A stretch of DNA of 64,000 nucleotides from Streptosporangium roseum DSM 43021 (GCF_000024865.1 NC_013595.1:5456001-5520000); one strand, 5' to 3'. Counted from the stretch's first letter, positions 43,934 to 52,814 are shown. A program made the numbers and translations. The notes: a model not told the origin generated them from the sequence alone.

Positions 43934-44574
43934 CCACGGTGAAGGCCCACCGGCCCGGAGCAGCCGCTGAAGCTGACGCGACACAGCCGATCGTCACCAG
44001 ATCGCTGCCGTTCGTCCTCGCGATCGGCGGCAGCCTCGGCGTCCTGGCGGCGTTCCTGCTCATGGTCGAACGGCTCCGTCTGGCGGCCGATCCCGGCTAC
44101 GTCCCCACCTGCAGCATCAACCCGATCCTGAGCTGCGGCTCGGTCATGAAGACCGAGCAGGCCTCCGTCTTCGGCTTCCCCAATCCGCTCATCGGCATCG
44201 CGGCGTTCTCCGTGGTGACGACAGTGGGTACGGCACTGCTGGCGGGGGCCCGTTTCCGGAAGTGGTTCTGGTACGGCCTGCAGCTCGGCACCGTTGCGGG
44301 CGTCGTCTTCGTCCACTGGCTGATCTTCCAGAGCCTCTACCGGATCGGCGCCCTGTGCCCCTACTGCATGGTGGTGTGGGCCGTGACGATCCCCATCTTC
44401 TGGTACGTCACGCTCGCCAACCTGGAAGCCGGACGGATCCCGCTGCCCGGCGGCGCCCGCCGGGCAGCCTTCTGGGCGGCCCGGTACCACACGGTCGTCC
44501 TCACGCTCTGGATGCTCGCGATCGTCGGCCTGATCCTGCAGCGCTTCTGGTACTACTGGATCACGCTGGTCTGA
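43930..44574 (+). CDS. Vitamin K epoxide reductase (VKOR) family protein
   Basis: 214 residues, about five membrane helices. Conserved Cys of VKOR: PTCSINPILSCGSVMKTEQA (loop pair) and RIGALCPYCMVVWAVTIPIF (quinone-side CPYC), plus the Ser/Asn motif GFPNPLIGIAAF. It takes electrons from DsbA-like proteins and gives them to menaquinone, replacing DsbB in actinobacteria. Overlaps the dsbA-like gene. Confidence 0.95.
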   Translation: MTTVKAHRPGAAAEADATQPIVTRSLPFVLAIGGSLGVLAAFLLMVERLRLAADPGYVPTCSINPILSCGSVMKTEQASVFGFPNPLIGIAAFSVVTTVGTALLAGARFRKWFWYGLQLGTVAGVVFVHWLIFQSLYRIGALCPYCMVVWAVTIPIFWYVTLANLEAGRIPLPGGARRAAFWAARYHTVVLTLWMLAIVGLILQRFWYYWITLV

Positions 44575-44581
44575 AGACCGA

Positions 44582-45178
44582 TCAACCGCCGGAACGTCGG
44601 CGGCGGCCGGCCACGATGACGCCGGCCCCGGCGATGACGACTCCGAGTCCGATGACGAGATAGGTGAGCAGAGGCGATCCACTGCTCACCGGAGCGCCGT
44701 CCTCGTTCGCCTGCGGAGTCGACGTCGGCGCAACCGCCTGGGCACTCGGCGTCTGCGGACTCGGTGCCGGTGTCTCCGGCTCTTCGGCAGAGGCCGGGCT
44801 CGGAGCCGGGGTGGGCGTGGACGAGGGGATCACCGTGAAAGAGATCTCGCCGGTGCGGGGATGGCCGTCGGAGGAGAGCACCCGGTAGCCGATCGTGTAC
44901 TTGCCGGGCGGCAACGTGCCGGAGAGTCGCTGAACGACCTTCTTGCCCCGGAAGCCGGCCTCGCCTGATTGGAACTGTTCCTCCGCGGCGTTCAGCACGA
45001 CGACCTTGGGGAACTTCACGGCGTTGCTGAACTCCAGGACGACTTCACTGAGATCGGAGACCTTGGCGTCCTTCGCCGGATTGCTCGACTTCAGAATGTC
45101 GTGCGCCTGAGCTGCCGTCATGGGCCATGTGGCCGCCACGGCTGCGAGGAGCAGGATCGCTACCCTGCGGAGGAACAT
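44582..45178 (-). CDS. copC: CopC-domain copper-binding protein, membrane-anchored
   Basis: 198 residues from ATG 45178. A signal peptide ending AAQA leaves His as residue 1 of the mature protein (HDILKSSNPAKDAKVSDLSE), the N-terminal copper brace of CopC; SSDGHPRTGEISF holds the second His. A Pro/Thr/Ser-rich spacer and a C-terminal anchor (LLTYLVIGLGVVIAGAGVIV) with RRRR follow. It binds Cu(II) outside the membrane. The upstream operator matches the BlaI sites. Confidence 0.93.
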   Translation of the reverse strand: MFLRRVAILLLAAVAATWPMTAAQAHDILKSSNPAKDAKVSDLSEVVLEFSNAVKFPKVVVLNAAEEQFQSGEAGFRGKKVVQRLSGTLPPGKYTIGYRVLSSDGHPRTGEISFTVIPSSTPTPAPSPASAEEPETPAPSPQTPSAQAVAPTSTPQANEDGAPVSSGSPLLTYLVIGLGVVIAGAGVIVAGRRRRSGG

Positions 45179-45236
45179 GGAGCTGACTCTCTTCCGTCGT
45201 CGGGCAGCCGCGGCGCTCCGAGCGGGCGTGTGATCT

Positions 45237-45383
45237 TTACTTGCGCGACGCATCGCGCTCGATCCGTTCGGCGCCTTCGGAGGCCTTGGCCCGCGACTCA
45301 CTCCGCAGGAGCCAGACGATTCCTGCCACGAATGCGCCTCCGACCACCAGGGGCGGAAGGAGCGCGGACACGATTTCCAACAT
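45237..45383 (-). CDS. 48-residue single-pass membrane protein before copC
   Basis: From ATG 45383 (GAGGTAGCCCC upstream) it reads MLEIVSALLPPLVVGGAFVA, then GIVWLLRSESRAKASEGAER and IERDASRK. One membrane helix and a charged cytosolic tail. It lies 58 bp upstream of copC behind the BlaI-type operator, so it is the first gene of that operon. Possibly a small subunit or scaffold; no known function. Confidence 0.75.
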   Translation of the reverse strand: MLEIVSALLPPLVVGGAFVAGIVWLLRSESRAKASEGAERIERDASRK

Positions 45384-45419
45384 GGGGCTACCTCGCAGGC
45401 GGCGCGGACACTTCCGAAC

Positions 45420-45436
45420 TTCTACATTATGTCGAA
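45420..45436 (-). promoter_or_regulatory. BlaI-type operator of the copC operon
   Basis: TTCTACATTATGTCGAA (45420-45436) is a dyad with arms TTCnACAT and ATGTnGAA. It shares TTCTACA with the sites at 41501 and 43197, and lies 37 bp upstream of the small membrane ORF. Confidence 0.65.
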
Positions 45437-45497
45437 TGAAAACCGAGAAAGAGGAGCGAGGCGTCGCCGGAGCGGGTTGGGGCGAGGGTTCGGCGGC

Positions 45498-46409
45498 TCA
45501 CCAGTCCAGTTCGTCGCAGCCGTGGTGATCGGCCGGTTCCACCTGCAGCGTGGCGTGCGCCACCCCGTGACGCCGGCGCAGCAGATCCCGGGCCTGGTCC
45601 AGAACGGGATGGTTGTCGCGCTGGTCGCCGGTGACCAGGTGGGCGGTGGCCACGTTCATGCCGGAGGTCAGCGTCCACAGGTGCAGGTCGTGCACGTCAC
45701 GCACGCCGTCGATGGCAGCCAGGTCCGCCGCGACCGCGGCCGGGTCCACGCCCTCGGGCACGTGCTGGCCCAGCACGGCCAGCACCTGGCGGCCGAGCGC
45801 GATGGCGCGCACGGCGACGAAGACGCCTATCGCCAAGGCCACGAGGGTGTCCCAGTAGGGCTGGCCGGTGGCAGCCACCAGCCAGCCGGCCGCGATGACG
45901 CCTACCGACCCGGCGGTGTCGGCGACCACTTCGAGGTAGGCGCCTTTGACATTGAGGCTCTCGGCCGCGCCGGAGCGCAGCAGCAGCAAGGCGACGAGGT
46001 TGACGGCCAGGCCGATGGCACCCACGACCAGCATGGGGCCGGAGGAGACAGCGGCCGTGCCGCCGATGCGGCCGATCGCCTCGATCACCACGTACAGCGC
46101 GACGCCGAGCATCATCACCACCGCCAGCAGCGAGGCGAACACCTCGGCCCGATAGGAGCCGTAGCTGCGCCGCCCGCTGGCATCGGGCCAGGTGGCGATG
46201 CGGGTGGCCACCAGCGCCGCGCCCAGGGTGACCACATCGGCGGCCATGTGCCCGGCATCGGACAGCAGCGCCAGCGACCCCGACACCAGCCCGTAGACCA
46301 GCTCGACCACGAAGTAAGCACCGATCAGGGCGAAGGAGACGGCCAGCCGCCACCGATGACGGCCCCCCGCATGCCCCTGCCCGTGTCCATGCCCGTGCCC
46401 GGCGCTCAT
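45498..46409 (-). CDS. Cation diffusion facilitator (CzcD-like)
   Basis: 303 residues from ATG 46409. His-rich N-terminus (MSAGHGHGHGQGHAGGRHRW), six membrane helices with the metal-site motifs SDAGHMAADVVTLG (HxxxD) and EVVADTAGSVGVIAAGW (DxxxD-type), and a C-terminal ferredoxin-like domain VRDVHDLHLWTLTSGMNVAT. Proton-driven efflux of Zn(II), Cd(II) or Co(II). It diverges from the CmtR-like sensor across a 12-2-12 operator. Confidence 0.93.
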   Translation of the reverse strand: MSAGHGHGHGQGHAGGRHRWRLAVSFALIGAYFVVELVYGLVSGSLALLSDAGHMAADVVTLGAALVATRIATWPDASGRRSYGSYRAEVFASLLAVVMMLGVALYVVIEAIGRIGGTAAVSSGPMLVVGAIGLAVNLVALLLLRSGAAESLNVKGAYLEVVADTAGSVGVIAAGWLVAATGQPYWDTLVALAIGVFVAVRAIALGRQVLAVLGQHVPEGVDPAAVAADLAAIDGVRDVHDLHLWTLTSGMNVATAHLVTGDQRDNHPVLDQARDLLRRRHGVAHATLQVEPADHHGCDELDW

Positions 46410-46511
46410 CGAAGGGCCTCGCCGTCGGGCGTGCGGCCGGTCATGTGCCCCAGACGTACGGACAGGCGTGCGGACACCGGCCCCGTCCAGGCGGCACGGC
46501 CGGCAACCTCG

Positions 46512-46585
46512 ATATCTGAATACCTGTTCATATGTTGCAAGATAGCGACTCCATCGGCGAGTGTCCATAACTTCCTGAATTCAGG
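46512..46585. promoter_or_regulatory. Metal-sensor operators (12-2-12 site and a second palindrome)
   Basis: 46512-46533 matches the ArsR/SmtB 12-2-12 pattern: ATATCTGAATA followed by CCTGTTCATAT, i.e. TGAA-N6-TTCA flanked by ATAT on both sides. CCTGAATTCAGG (46574-46585) is a perfect 12-bp palindrome nearer the sensor gene. They lie between the divergent CDF and sensor genes. Confidence 0.75.
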
Positions 46586-46605
46586 CTTTCGTGTATTCTG
46601 TTGGC

Positions 46606-46941
46606 ATGTTGACGATCGCCCCCGAGATCGAGGTGCTGGCCCGTTTCGGCCGGGCGCTGGCCGATCCGATCCGCTGCCGCATCCTGCTCGCGCTGCGCGA
46701 GGCCCCGGCTCACCCCGCCGACCTGGCCGAGCTGCTGGGCATATCCCGCACCCGGCTGTCCAACCATCTGGCCTGCCTGCGCGACTGCGGCCTGGTGGTC
46801 GCCGTGCCGGTCGGCCGCCGCACCCGCTATGAGCTGGCCGACCCCAGGCTCGGGCATGCGCTGGACGACCTGCGCACCGCAGTGGTCGCCGTCGCCGCCG
46901 ACAGCACCTGCCCGGACGCGGCCGACAAGAACTGCTGCTGA
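46606..46941 (+). CDS. cmtR: CmtR-like Cd(II)/Pb(II) sensor, ArsR/SmtB family
   Basis: 111 residues from ATG 46606. EVLARFGRALADPIRCRILLALREA…ISRTRLSNHLACLRDCGLVVAVPVGRRTRYELADPRLGHAL parallels mycobacterial CmtR throughout. Its metal ligands match: two Cys in the recognition helix (HLACLRDC) and one in the flexible C-terminal tail (STCPDAADKNCC). Metal binding should free DNA and derepress the divergent CDF and the downstream transporter. Confidence 0.9.
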   Translation: MLTIAPEIEVLARFGRALADPIRCRILLALREAPAHPADLAELLGISRTRLSNHLACLRDCGLVVAVPVGRRTRYELADPRLGHALDDLRTAVVAVAADSTCPDAADKNCC

Positions 46942-47672
46942 TGGCCGCCATCGCGCTGGGCCCCAGCCCGGCTCGTCGCGCCACACTCATCAGGCGCGTT
47001 CGGCTGCTGGTGGCCGCGACCATCACCTACAACCTCATCGAGGCGGTCGTGGCGATCACCGCCGGGACCCTCGCCTCCTCCGCCGCCCTGGTCGGGTTCG
47101 GCCTGGACTCCGTCGTCGAGGTCGCATCCGCCGCCGCGGTCGCCTGGCAGTTCAGCGCGGCCGACCACGAGCGGCGGGAGAAGAGCGCGCTGCGCGTCAT
47201 CGCCGTCTCGTTCTTCGCGCTGGCCGCCTACGTCACCCTCGACGCGGTGCGCGCCCTGCTCGGCGCCGGCGAGGCCGAGCACTCCACCGCCGGCCTGGCC
47301 CTGGCCGCCTTGTCGCTGCTGGTCATGCCGTTCCTGTCGGCCGCGCAGCGGCGCGCCGGCCGCGAGCTCGGCTCCGCCTCGGCCGTGGCCGATTCCAAGC
47401 AGACCCTGCTGTGCACCTACCTGTCGGCGGTGCTGCTGGTGGGCCTGGCGCTCAACAGCCTGTTCGGCTGGTCCTGGGCCGACCCGATCGCCGCGCTCGT
47501 GATCGCCGGTGTGGCGGTCAAGGAGGGCCGCGCGGCCTGGCGCGGGGACGGCTGCTGCGCCCCGAACCCCCTCGCCTCCGGCATCTCCGCCACGCCTGCC
47601 TCCGCGACCGCGTCGGATTCGGCCGGATGCGCCGATGACTGCTGCCGAAACGACCGAAAGGACGCCGGATGA
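46941..47672 (+). CDS. CDF-family cation transporter with Cys-rich tail
   Basis: 243 residues; ATG shares its A with the upstream TGA. Membrane part with GFGLDSVVEVASAAAVAWQF (DxxxE) and AVADSKQTLLCTYLSAVLLV, then WADPIAALVIAGVAVKEG; no long cytosolic domain. The tail carries CC at two places (DGCCAPNP and ADDCCRND) and another Cys, so it may load thiophilic metal such as Cd or Pb. Coupled to the CmtR-like sensor. Confidence 0.85.
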   Translation: MAAIALGPSPARRATLIRRVRLLVAATITYNLIEAVVAITAGTLASSAALVGFGLDSVVEVASAAAVAWQFSAADHERREKSALRVIAVSFFALAAYVTLDAVRALLGAGEAEHSTAGLALAALSLLVMPFLSAAQRRAGRELGSASAVADSKQTLLCTYLSAVLLVGLALNSLFGWSWADPIAALVIAGVAVKEGRAAWRGDGCCAPNPLASGISATPASATASDSAGCADDCCRNDRKDAG

Positions 47673-48016
47673 TCGGCCGCCGGATGCCCGCCCGCGCGCG
47701 GGCCGCCTACGACAGCGAGATGAACGCCGCCCGCACCACCGCCGACGCCGAGGCCCGCTGGCGGCACCTGGAGCGGGCGCACATCATCTCCCAGCCCTGG
47801 CCCTGGCCGCACACCCGCAACCACATCGCCATGTTCGCCCTGGCCATCGCCCAGCGCGACCGGCGGGAAGCCTTCGGGCAGATCATCCGGATCATCGTGG
47901 CCGCGCCCGGCTCCGCGCTGGGCCGCTACCCCGAGGGCAACACCGGCCGCGCCACCGTCCCGCTGACCCGGCCGCAGCCGGTGCCCGAAGACCTGGCCGC
48001 CCTGCTGGCAGGTTGA
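47669..48016 (+). CDS. DUF3703-family protein
   Basis: 115 residues, ATGA overlap with the transporter gene. AYDSEMNAARTTADAEARWRHLERAHIISQPWPWPHTRNHIAMFALAIAQRDRREAFGQIIRI…GRYPEGNTGRATV follows DUF3703 (HLERAHI…H…H, G..P.GNTG). These small soluble proteins recur in heavy-metal operons beside CDF pumps; conserved His and Glu could bind metal, but the function is not known. Confidence 0.85.
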   Translation: MIGRRMPARARAAYDSEMNAARTTADAEARWRHLERAHIISQPWPWPHTRNHIAMFALAIAQRDRREAFGQIIRIIVAAPGSALGRYPEGNTGRATVPLTRPQPVPEDLAALLAG

Positions 48017-48074
48017 ACCGTCCCCGCCCCGCCGGCAGCGCCGGCCGTACTGTCCCGGCGGGTCGGTGACACGG

Positions 48075-48232
48075 CTGAGGGGTGGTTGGCCTCCCAGCGC
48101 GGCGTGTCCTCCTGCCACGAATCCTGGCCGGCGGTGTACGCGCTGTTCCGGCGGTTGCAACGGGATGGGTCCTGGCAGCGGATCTTGACCGCGTTGCGGG
48201 CGGTCGCGGACGCGGCCGGGCGCATCGGCTGA
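48075..48232 (+). pseudogene. IS5-type transposase N-terminal remnant
   Basis: The frame from 48125 reads WPAVYALFRRLQRDGSWQRI and LTALRAVADAAGRIG then stop, the familiar N-terminal domain of IS5-family transposases (W..VY..FRRW.RDG.W..I…). The DDE part is missing. Confidence 0.6.
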
Positions 48233-48245
48233 GAAAGCTGCCGGA

Positions 48246-49061
48246 TCACCCCTTCGAGCCGGTGAAGGCGATGCCGGCGATGAGCTGACGTTGCATGACG
48301 ACAAAGAGAACGATCACGGGCAGCGAGGCCACGACCGACCCGGCGAACAGGATCGGGAAGTTGGTCAGGAACTGGCCGCGCAGCGAGGCGAGGCCGGCCG
48401 ACAGCGTCATCATCTCCGGGTCGGTATTGACCACCAGCGGCCAGAGCAGGCTGCTCCACGACCACATGACGGTCAGCAGGCCGAGCGCCAGCAGGCCGGG
48501 TCTGACCAACGGGAGCAGGATGTGCCAGTAGATCTGCAGCGGGCTGGCCCCGTCGATCGAGGCCGCCTCGTCCAGCTCCTTGGGCAACGACAGGAAGAAC
48601 TGCCGGAGCATGAAGGTGCCGAACGCGCCGAACACGCCCGGCGCTATCAGCGCCTGCAGCGAGTTCAGCCAACCGAGCCCCTGCATGATCTCGTACCGCG
48701 GAATGAGGAACAGCTCTCCGGGCACCATCAGCACGGCCAGGAAGAGCAGGAACAAGGCACCCCTGCCGGGAAAGCGCAGCCGCGCGAAGGCGAACGCGGC
48801 CAGCGAGCACAGCAGCAACTGTCCGGCGGTCACGGCGGCGGAGACCACGACCGTGTTGAGGAACTGCCTGGCCAGCGGCACCGACCGGAACACGTCGGCG
48901 AAGTTCGACCACTGCCAGGAGGGCGTGAACTTCGGCGGCACCCGCAGCGAGTCCGGCAGCGTCTGCAGCGAGACCACGAGCTGCCACGCGAACGGTGCGA
49001 GCATCACCAGCGCGCCGGCGGCCAGGAACACATGCGCCGGCCAGGTCCTGGGCTTACTCAT
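48246..49061 (-). CDS. Sugar ABC transporter permease (MalG type)
   Basis: 271 residues, six helices. The EAA loop that docks the ATPase is ELDEAASIDGASPLQIYWHILLPLVRPGL. MalG-type start (HVFLAAGALVMLAPFAWQLV). It overlaps the MalF-type gene by 8 bp. No ATPase gene is in the operon, as usual in actinomycetes, where a shared MsiK-type ATPase serves. Confidence 0.93.
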   Translation of the reverse strand: MSKPRTWPAHVFLAAGALVMLAPFAWQLVVSLQTLPDSLRVPPKFTPSWQWSNFADVFRSVPLARQFLNTVVVSAAVTAGQLLLCSLAAFAFARLRFPGRGALFLLFLAVLMVPGELFLIPRYEIMQGLGWLNSLQALIAPGVFGAFGTFMLRQFFLSLPKELDEAASIDGASPLQIYWHILLPLVRPGLLALGLLTVMWSWSSLLWPLVVNTDPEMMTLSAGLASLRGQFLTNFPILFAGSVVASLPVIVLFVVMQRQLIAGIAFTGSKG

Positions 49062-49932
49062 AATGCACCCACTTCTTCTGCAGCCTGAACTGGATCGCGG
49101 TCAGCACCAGGATCAGCCCGAGCAGGATGACGGCGATCGCCGCGGCGAGCCCGCGCCGGTTCTGCACGAAGCCCGTCTCGTAGAAGAGGTAGACGATCGT
49201 GCGGCTGCCCTCCAGGGCCGGGCTCTTCAGGTCGATCATGAGATAGACGAGGTCGAAGACCTGCAGCGCGTTGATCATCGTGATGACCACGACGAAGAAC
49301 GTGGTGGGCGTGAGCAACGGCAGCGTGATGCGGAAGAACTGCCGTAACCGCCCGGCTCCGTCGATCTCGGCGGCCTCGTAGTAGTGACGCGGAATGCCTT
49401 GCAGCCCGGCCAGGAACAACACCGCGTTGTAGCCGATCGAGCTCCAGATCCCGACGCCCGCGATGGCGTAGATCGCGAAGTCGGGGTCGCCGAGCCAGTA
49501 CGGCCCGTCGATCCCCAGCGTGCCCAGGACGTGGTTGATCGCCCCGAAGTCGCCGTTGAACAGGTATCTCCAGGTCAGGCCCACCGCGGCGGGCATTGTG
49601 ACCACGGGCAGGAAGTAGAGGGTCCGGTAAAGGCTCAGCCCGCGCAGCCCCGGCACGTTCAGCAGCGCCGCGACGACGATGGACAGCGGCACGCCGGCCA
49701 GCACCAGCACCGAGTAGAGCAGGGTGTTGCCGAGCGCGCCGTACATCTCCTCGTCGGTGAACAGGTCGGCGAAGTTGGCCGTCCCCACCCAGGTGTAGCC
49801 GCCGAAGACGCCCGACTCGGTCATGCTGAGATACAGGGTCTGGGCGATGGGCCACAGGTAGAAGACGGCCAGGCCCAGCGCCATCGGGGCGATGAGGAGG
49901 TACCCCCACGCCCACTCGCGCTTGGAGTGCAT
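49054..49932 (-). CDS. Sugar ABC transporter permease (MalF type)
   Basis: 292 residues from ATG 49932 (AGGAGTAACCG). WGYLLIAPMALGLAVFYLWPIAQTLYLSMTESG is the usual start; the EAA loop is HYYEAAEIDGAGRLRQFFRITLPLLTPT. Forms the channel with the MalG-type partner for an imported oligosaccharide. Confidence 0.93.
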   Translation of the reverse strand: MHSKREWAWGYLLIAPMALGLAVFYLWPIAQTLYLSMTESGVFGGYTWVGTANFADLFTDEEMYGALGNTLLYSVLVLAGVPLSIVVAALLNVPGLRGLSLYRTLYFLPVVTMPAAVGLTWRYLFNGDFGAINHVLGTLGIDGPYWLGDPDFAIYAIAGVGIWSSIGYNAVLFLAGLQGIPRHYYEAAEIDGAGRLRQFFRITLPLLTPTTFFVVVITMINALQVFDLVYLMIDLKSPALEGSRTIVYLFYETGFVQNRRGLAAAIAVILLGLILVLTAIQFRLQKKWVHYE

Positions 49933-49935
49933 CGG

Positions 49936-51180
49936 TTACTCCTTGGCCAGGATCTCGTTCATCTGCGTCGCGATCTCCTTGGCGACGTCGGCCACCGGCC
50001 GCTTGCCTGCCCAGGCCTCGGCGAGCAGCTTGTTCTGCACGTCCTGCCACTGCGCGGTGTTCAGTGACACCGGGTACGGCACGCCGTACGGCATCGAAGC
50101 GTCGTAGGTCTCCTTCAGGTGGAAGGAGGGGAAGGCCTTGAACCAGCCCTCCTGCGTGCCGTCGCGGAGCGAGAGGGCGCCGCCGCCGCTGTCGCTGAGG
50201 ATCCTCTGGGCCTGCTCGGAGGCGACGAACTCGGCGAAGGCCGCCGACTCCTTCGGATGCTCGCTCTTGGCCGAGACGGCGTTGGCCAGGCCGAGCAGGA
50301 TGACGGCTTCCTTGCCAGGGCCCTTGGGCAGCGGGGCCACGTCGATCCGCTCGCGGATCTCGGGGTTGGCCCAGAAGGTGGGGGCGAACCAGACGCCGCC
50401 GTACAGCATGCCGTACTTGCCAGACTGGAAGAGCGTGATGGGGTCGGTGTCGGTGTATACCTCCGCCACGGGGCCGACCTTGTCCTTGATCATGCCGGTC
50501 CAGTACTCCAGGCCCTGGATCGAGGCGGGATCGTCGAAGCCGCTCTTCTTGCCGTCCTGCGACAGCACGTGGCCGCCCGCCTGGAGCATCGTGGGGTAGA
50601 AGGCGCCCTGGTCCCACATGTGGGCGAGGATGCCGAACTGCTTCTTGGACGGGTCGGTCAGCTTCTTGGCCGCAGCCTTGACGTCGTCCCAGGTCCAGTC
50701 GGCGGTGGGGTAGGCCACTCCGGCGGCGTCGAAGAGCTTCTTGTCGTACCAGAGCGCCGGGATGCTCACGTTGTGCGGCAGGCCGTACAGCTTGCCGTCG
50801 TAGCGGTACCCGTCGACGACCGCCGGGGGAAGGCCCTGGGCCTTCGACTCCTCGATCGGGGTGATGATTCCCCCCTTGGCGTACATGCGGACATTGAGGC
50901 TGTTCATCCAGAACACGTCGGGGGCGGCACCGCCGGACGCGGCCGTCTGGAGCTTGGTCCAGTACTGGTCCCACGGGGTGATCTCGAGCTTCACCGCGAC
51001 ATTGGGATTGGCCTGCTGGAAGGCCGCGATGATCTTCTCCGCGCTCGCCTGGTCGTTCTTGTCCCAGATGGCGTAGCTGATCGTGGCCTTTCCTGAGGCC
51101 TCCGGCTGGCTGGAGGAACTACAGCCGGCAGTCATGACGGCAAGGCCGGCGAGGCAGGCAAGGGGTAGGCGGAAACGCAC
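49936..51180 (-). CDS. Sugar ABC transporter substrate-binding lipoprotein
   Basis: 414 residues from GTG 51180, preferred over TTG 51192 because GGAG stands 6 nt before it. Lipoprotein signal LACLAGLAVMTAGC with lipobox Cys, then the extracellular-solute-binding type 1 fold (ATISYAIWDKNDQASAEKII, APDVFWMNSLNVRMYAKGGI, YGLPHNVSIPALWYDKKLFD, MLYGGVWFAPTFW). Captures a sugar, probably a GlcNAc- or mannose-containing oligosaccharide given the GH20 and EndoH genes near it. Confidence 0.93.
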   Translation of the reverse strand: MRFRLPLACLAGLAVMTAGCSSSSQPEASGKATISYAIWDKNDQASAEKIIAAFQQANPNVAVKLEITPWDQYWTKLQTAASGGAAPDVFWMNSLNVRMYAKGGIITPIEESKAQGLPPAVVDGYRYDGKLYGLPHNVSIPALWYDKKLFDAAGVAYPTADWTWDDVKAAAKKLTDPSKKQFGILAHMWDQGAFYPTMLQAGGHVLSQDGKKSGFDDPASIQGLEYWTGMIKDKVGPVAEVYTDTDPITLFQSGKYGMLYGGVWFAPTFWANPEIRERIDVAPLPKGPGKEAVILLGLANAVSAKSEHPKESAAFAEFVASEQAQRILSDSGGGALSLRDGTQEGWFKAFPSFHLKETYDASMPYGVPYPVSLNTAQWQDVQNKLLAEAWAGKRPVADVAKEIATQMNEILAKE

Positions 51181-51209
51181 GTTTGGCTCCAAGGGGGGTC
51201 GGGGGGTGT

Positions 51210-52814
51210 TCAGGGCCGCAGGCTGGAGGTCCAGCCGGCGAGCACGCGGTCGATCTCGGCCCTGGTCCGGGGATGGCCGGGAGCATCAGGGCGTTGCTGC
51301 CAGGGGTGCGGACCGGCGGCCGGACGATATTCCACACCCAGGGCGTCGAGCCGCTTTTCGTGTACGGCGAGCCGTACGAGAAAGTCCTCGAAGTCGCGCT
51401 CGTCGCTCCACATCGCCTCGGCGAAGGCGGCCAGTCGCGGGAAGGCCATGTAGTCGAGGAGCCGGGGCGAGTCGATGTGCTCGGTCCACAGCGCCGCTTG
51501 CGCGCCGAGGATCCTGCTCCGCTCCTCCCCGGTGAGGCCAGGGGAAACCGGATCGAAGGCGTGGACAGCGCGCAGGGAGGTCACGCTGCCGATCGGCACC
51601 GGCTCCTGATCGCCCTCCGCCTGGCGGAAATCCAGGTACGTCTCGGCGAACGGGGAGACGACAACGTCGTGGCCGGCTCGCGCGGCCATCGCCGCGCACC
51701 TGTCGCCGCGCCAGGCGGCGACGGTGACGCCCAGCGGCAGGCCACCCTCCAGGAGTTCGTCCCAGCCGAGCGGCTTGCGCCCGCGCGCCAGCAGGTAGTC
51801 GGTGAAGTGCCGCATGAGCCAGCTCTGCAGCTCATCGGCGTCGCGCAGGCCGAGGTCACGGATGCGCTCCTTGGCGGGAACGCTCTCGTTCCACTGTGTC
51901 TTGGGGGTCTCGTCGCCGCCGACGCAGACGTACTCGCCGGGGAAGAGTTCGAGGACCTCGTCGAGGACGTCGGTGAAGAAGGCGATCGTGTCGTCGGAGA
52001 CGTTGAGCACGTTCTCGCCGACGCCCCACTCGGTGCGCACCTCCAGGGGGACGTCGAGGTTGCCGAGCTCGGGGTAGGCGGCGATGGCAGCCTGAGTGTG
52101 GCCGGGAAGGTCGATCTCCGGGACGATCGTGACGGAGCGGTCGGCGGCGTAGGAGACGATCTCCCTGATGTCGTCCTGGCTGTAGAAGCCGCCGTGCGGG
52201 CGCCCGTCGAACAGGCGATGCTGCTTGGCTCCCAGCGGGGACTCGCGCCGCCAGGCGCCGATCTCCGTGAGCTTCGGGTACTTCCTGATCTCCAACCGCC
52301 AGCCCTGATCGTCCGTCAGGTGCAGATGGAGGACGTTGAGCTTGTGCGCGGCCAGCAGGTCGATGTATCTCAGCAGGTCGTTCTTGGGCAGGAAGTGCCG
52401 CGCGACGTCGATGAGGCAGCCGCGCCAGCCGTACTTGGGGGCGTCGGCGATCTCGATCGCGGGGATGCTCCAGGTTCTGTCTCCGGTACGGCCGGTGCGG
52501 AAGGCGGCCGGGTCGAGCAGCTGGCGAAGAGTCTGCGCCCCGTAGAAGGCACCGGCCTGGGCCGAGGCCTCGATCAGCACGGACTCCGTCGTGACGGTGA
52601 GCCGATATTCCTCGGGCCCGAGGCCCACGGCGTGGCGGATCTCGACCCCGCCGGGGCCTTCGAGCAGCGGTAGACCCGTAGCCGGGGTGAGGGCCTGGCG
52701 GAGCCACGTCGCGGCGCCGGCCAGCACCGGGTCGGCGGTCAACGGCGTCGCGGCGGTGAAGGTGAACCGCCCTTCTCCGAGTGTGCAGCGGGAAGGCGCC
52801 GGGATCGGGATCAC
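51210..52814 (-). CDS. GH20 beta-N-acetylhexosaminidase, cytosolic
   Basis: 534 residues from GTG 52814. GH20b-like start, then the barrel KYGWRGCLIDVARHFLPKNDLLRYIDLLAAHKLNVLHLHLTDDQGWR (the RG.xxDxxRHF motif), IVPEIDLPGHTQAAIAAYPE, and the catalytic Asp-Glu pair in YVCVGGDETPKTQWNE. No signal peptide, so it acts on imported chitobiose or N-glycan ends, freeing GlcNAc. Its start overlaps the stop of the Gfo/Idh gene. Confidence 0.94.
   Translation of the reverse strand: MIPIPAPSRCTLGEGRFTFTAATPLTADPVLAGAATWLRQALTPATGLPLLEGPGGVEIRHAVGLGPEEYRLTVTTESVLIEASAQAGAFYGAQTLRQLLDPAAFRTGRTGDRTWSIPAIEIADAPKYGWRGCLIDVARHFLPKNDLLRYIDLLAAHKLNVLHLHLTDDQGWRLEIRKYPKLTEIGAWRRESPLGAKQHRLFDGRPHGGFYSQDDIREIVSYAADRSVTIVPEIDLPGHTQAAIAAYPELGNLDVPLEVRTEWGVGENVLNVSDDTIAFFTDVLDEVLELFPGEYVCVGGDETPKTQWNESVPAKERIRDLGLRDADELQSWLMRHFTDYLLARGRKPLGWDELLEGGLPLGVTVAAWRGDRCAAMAARAGHDVVVSPFAETYLDFRQAEGDQEPVPIGSVTSLRAVHAFDPVSPGLTGEERSRILGAQAALWTEHIDSPRLLDYMAFPRLAAFAEAMWSDERDFEDFLVRLAVHEKRLDALGVEYRPAAGPHPWQQRPDAPGHPRTRAEIDRVLAGWTSSLRP

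Noticed and set aside
49058..50974. Reverse ORF of 638 codons over the ABC transporter genes
   Set aside because: Same strand but shifted frame; Arg/Pro-rich text, whereas the three called genes show family motifs and ribosome sites.
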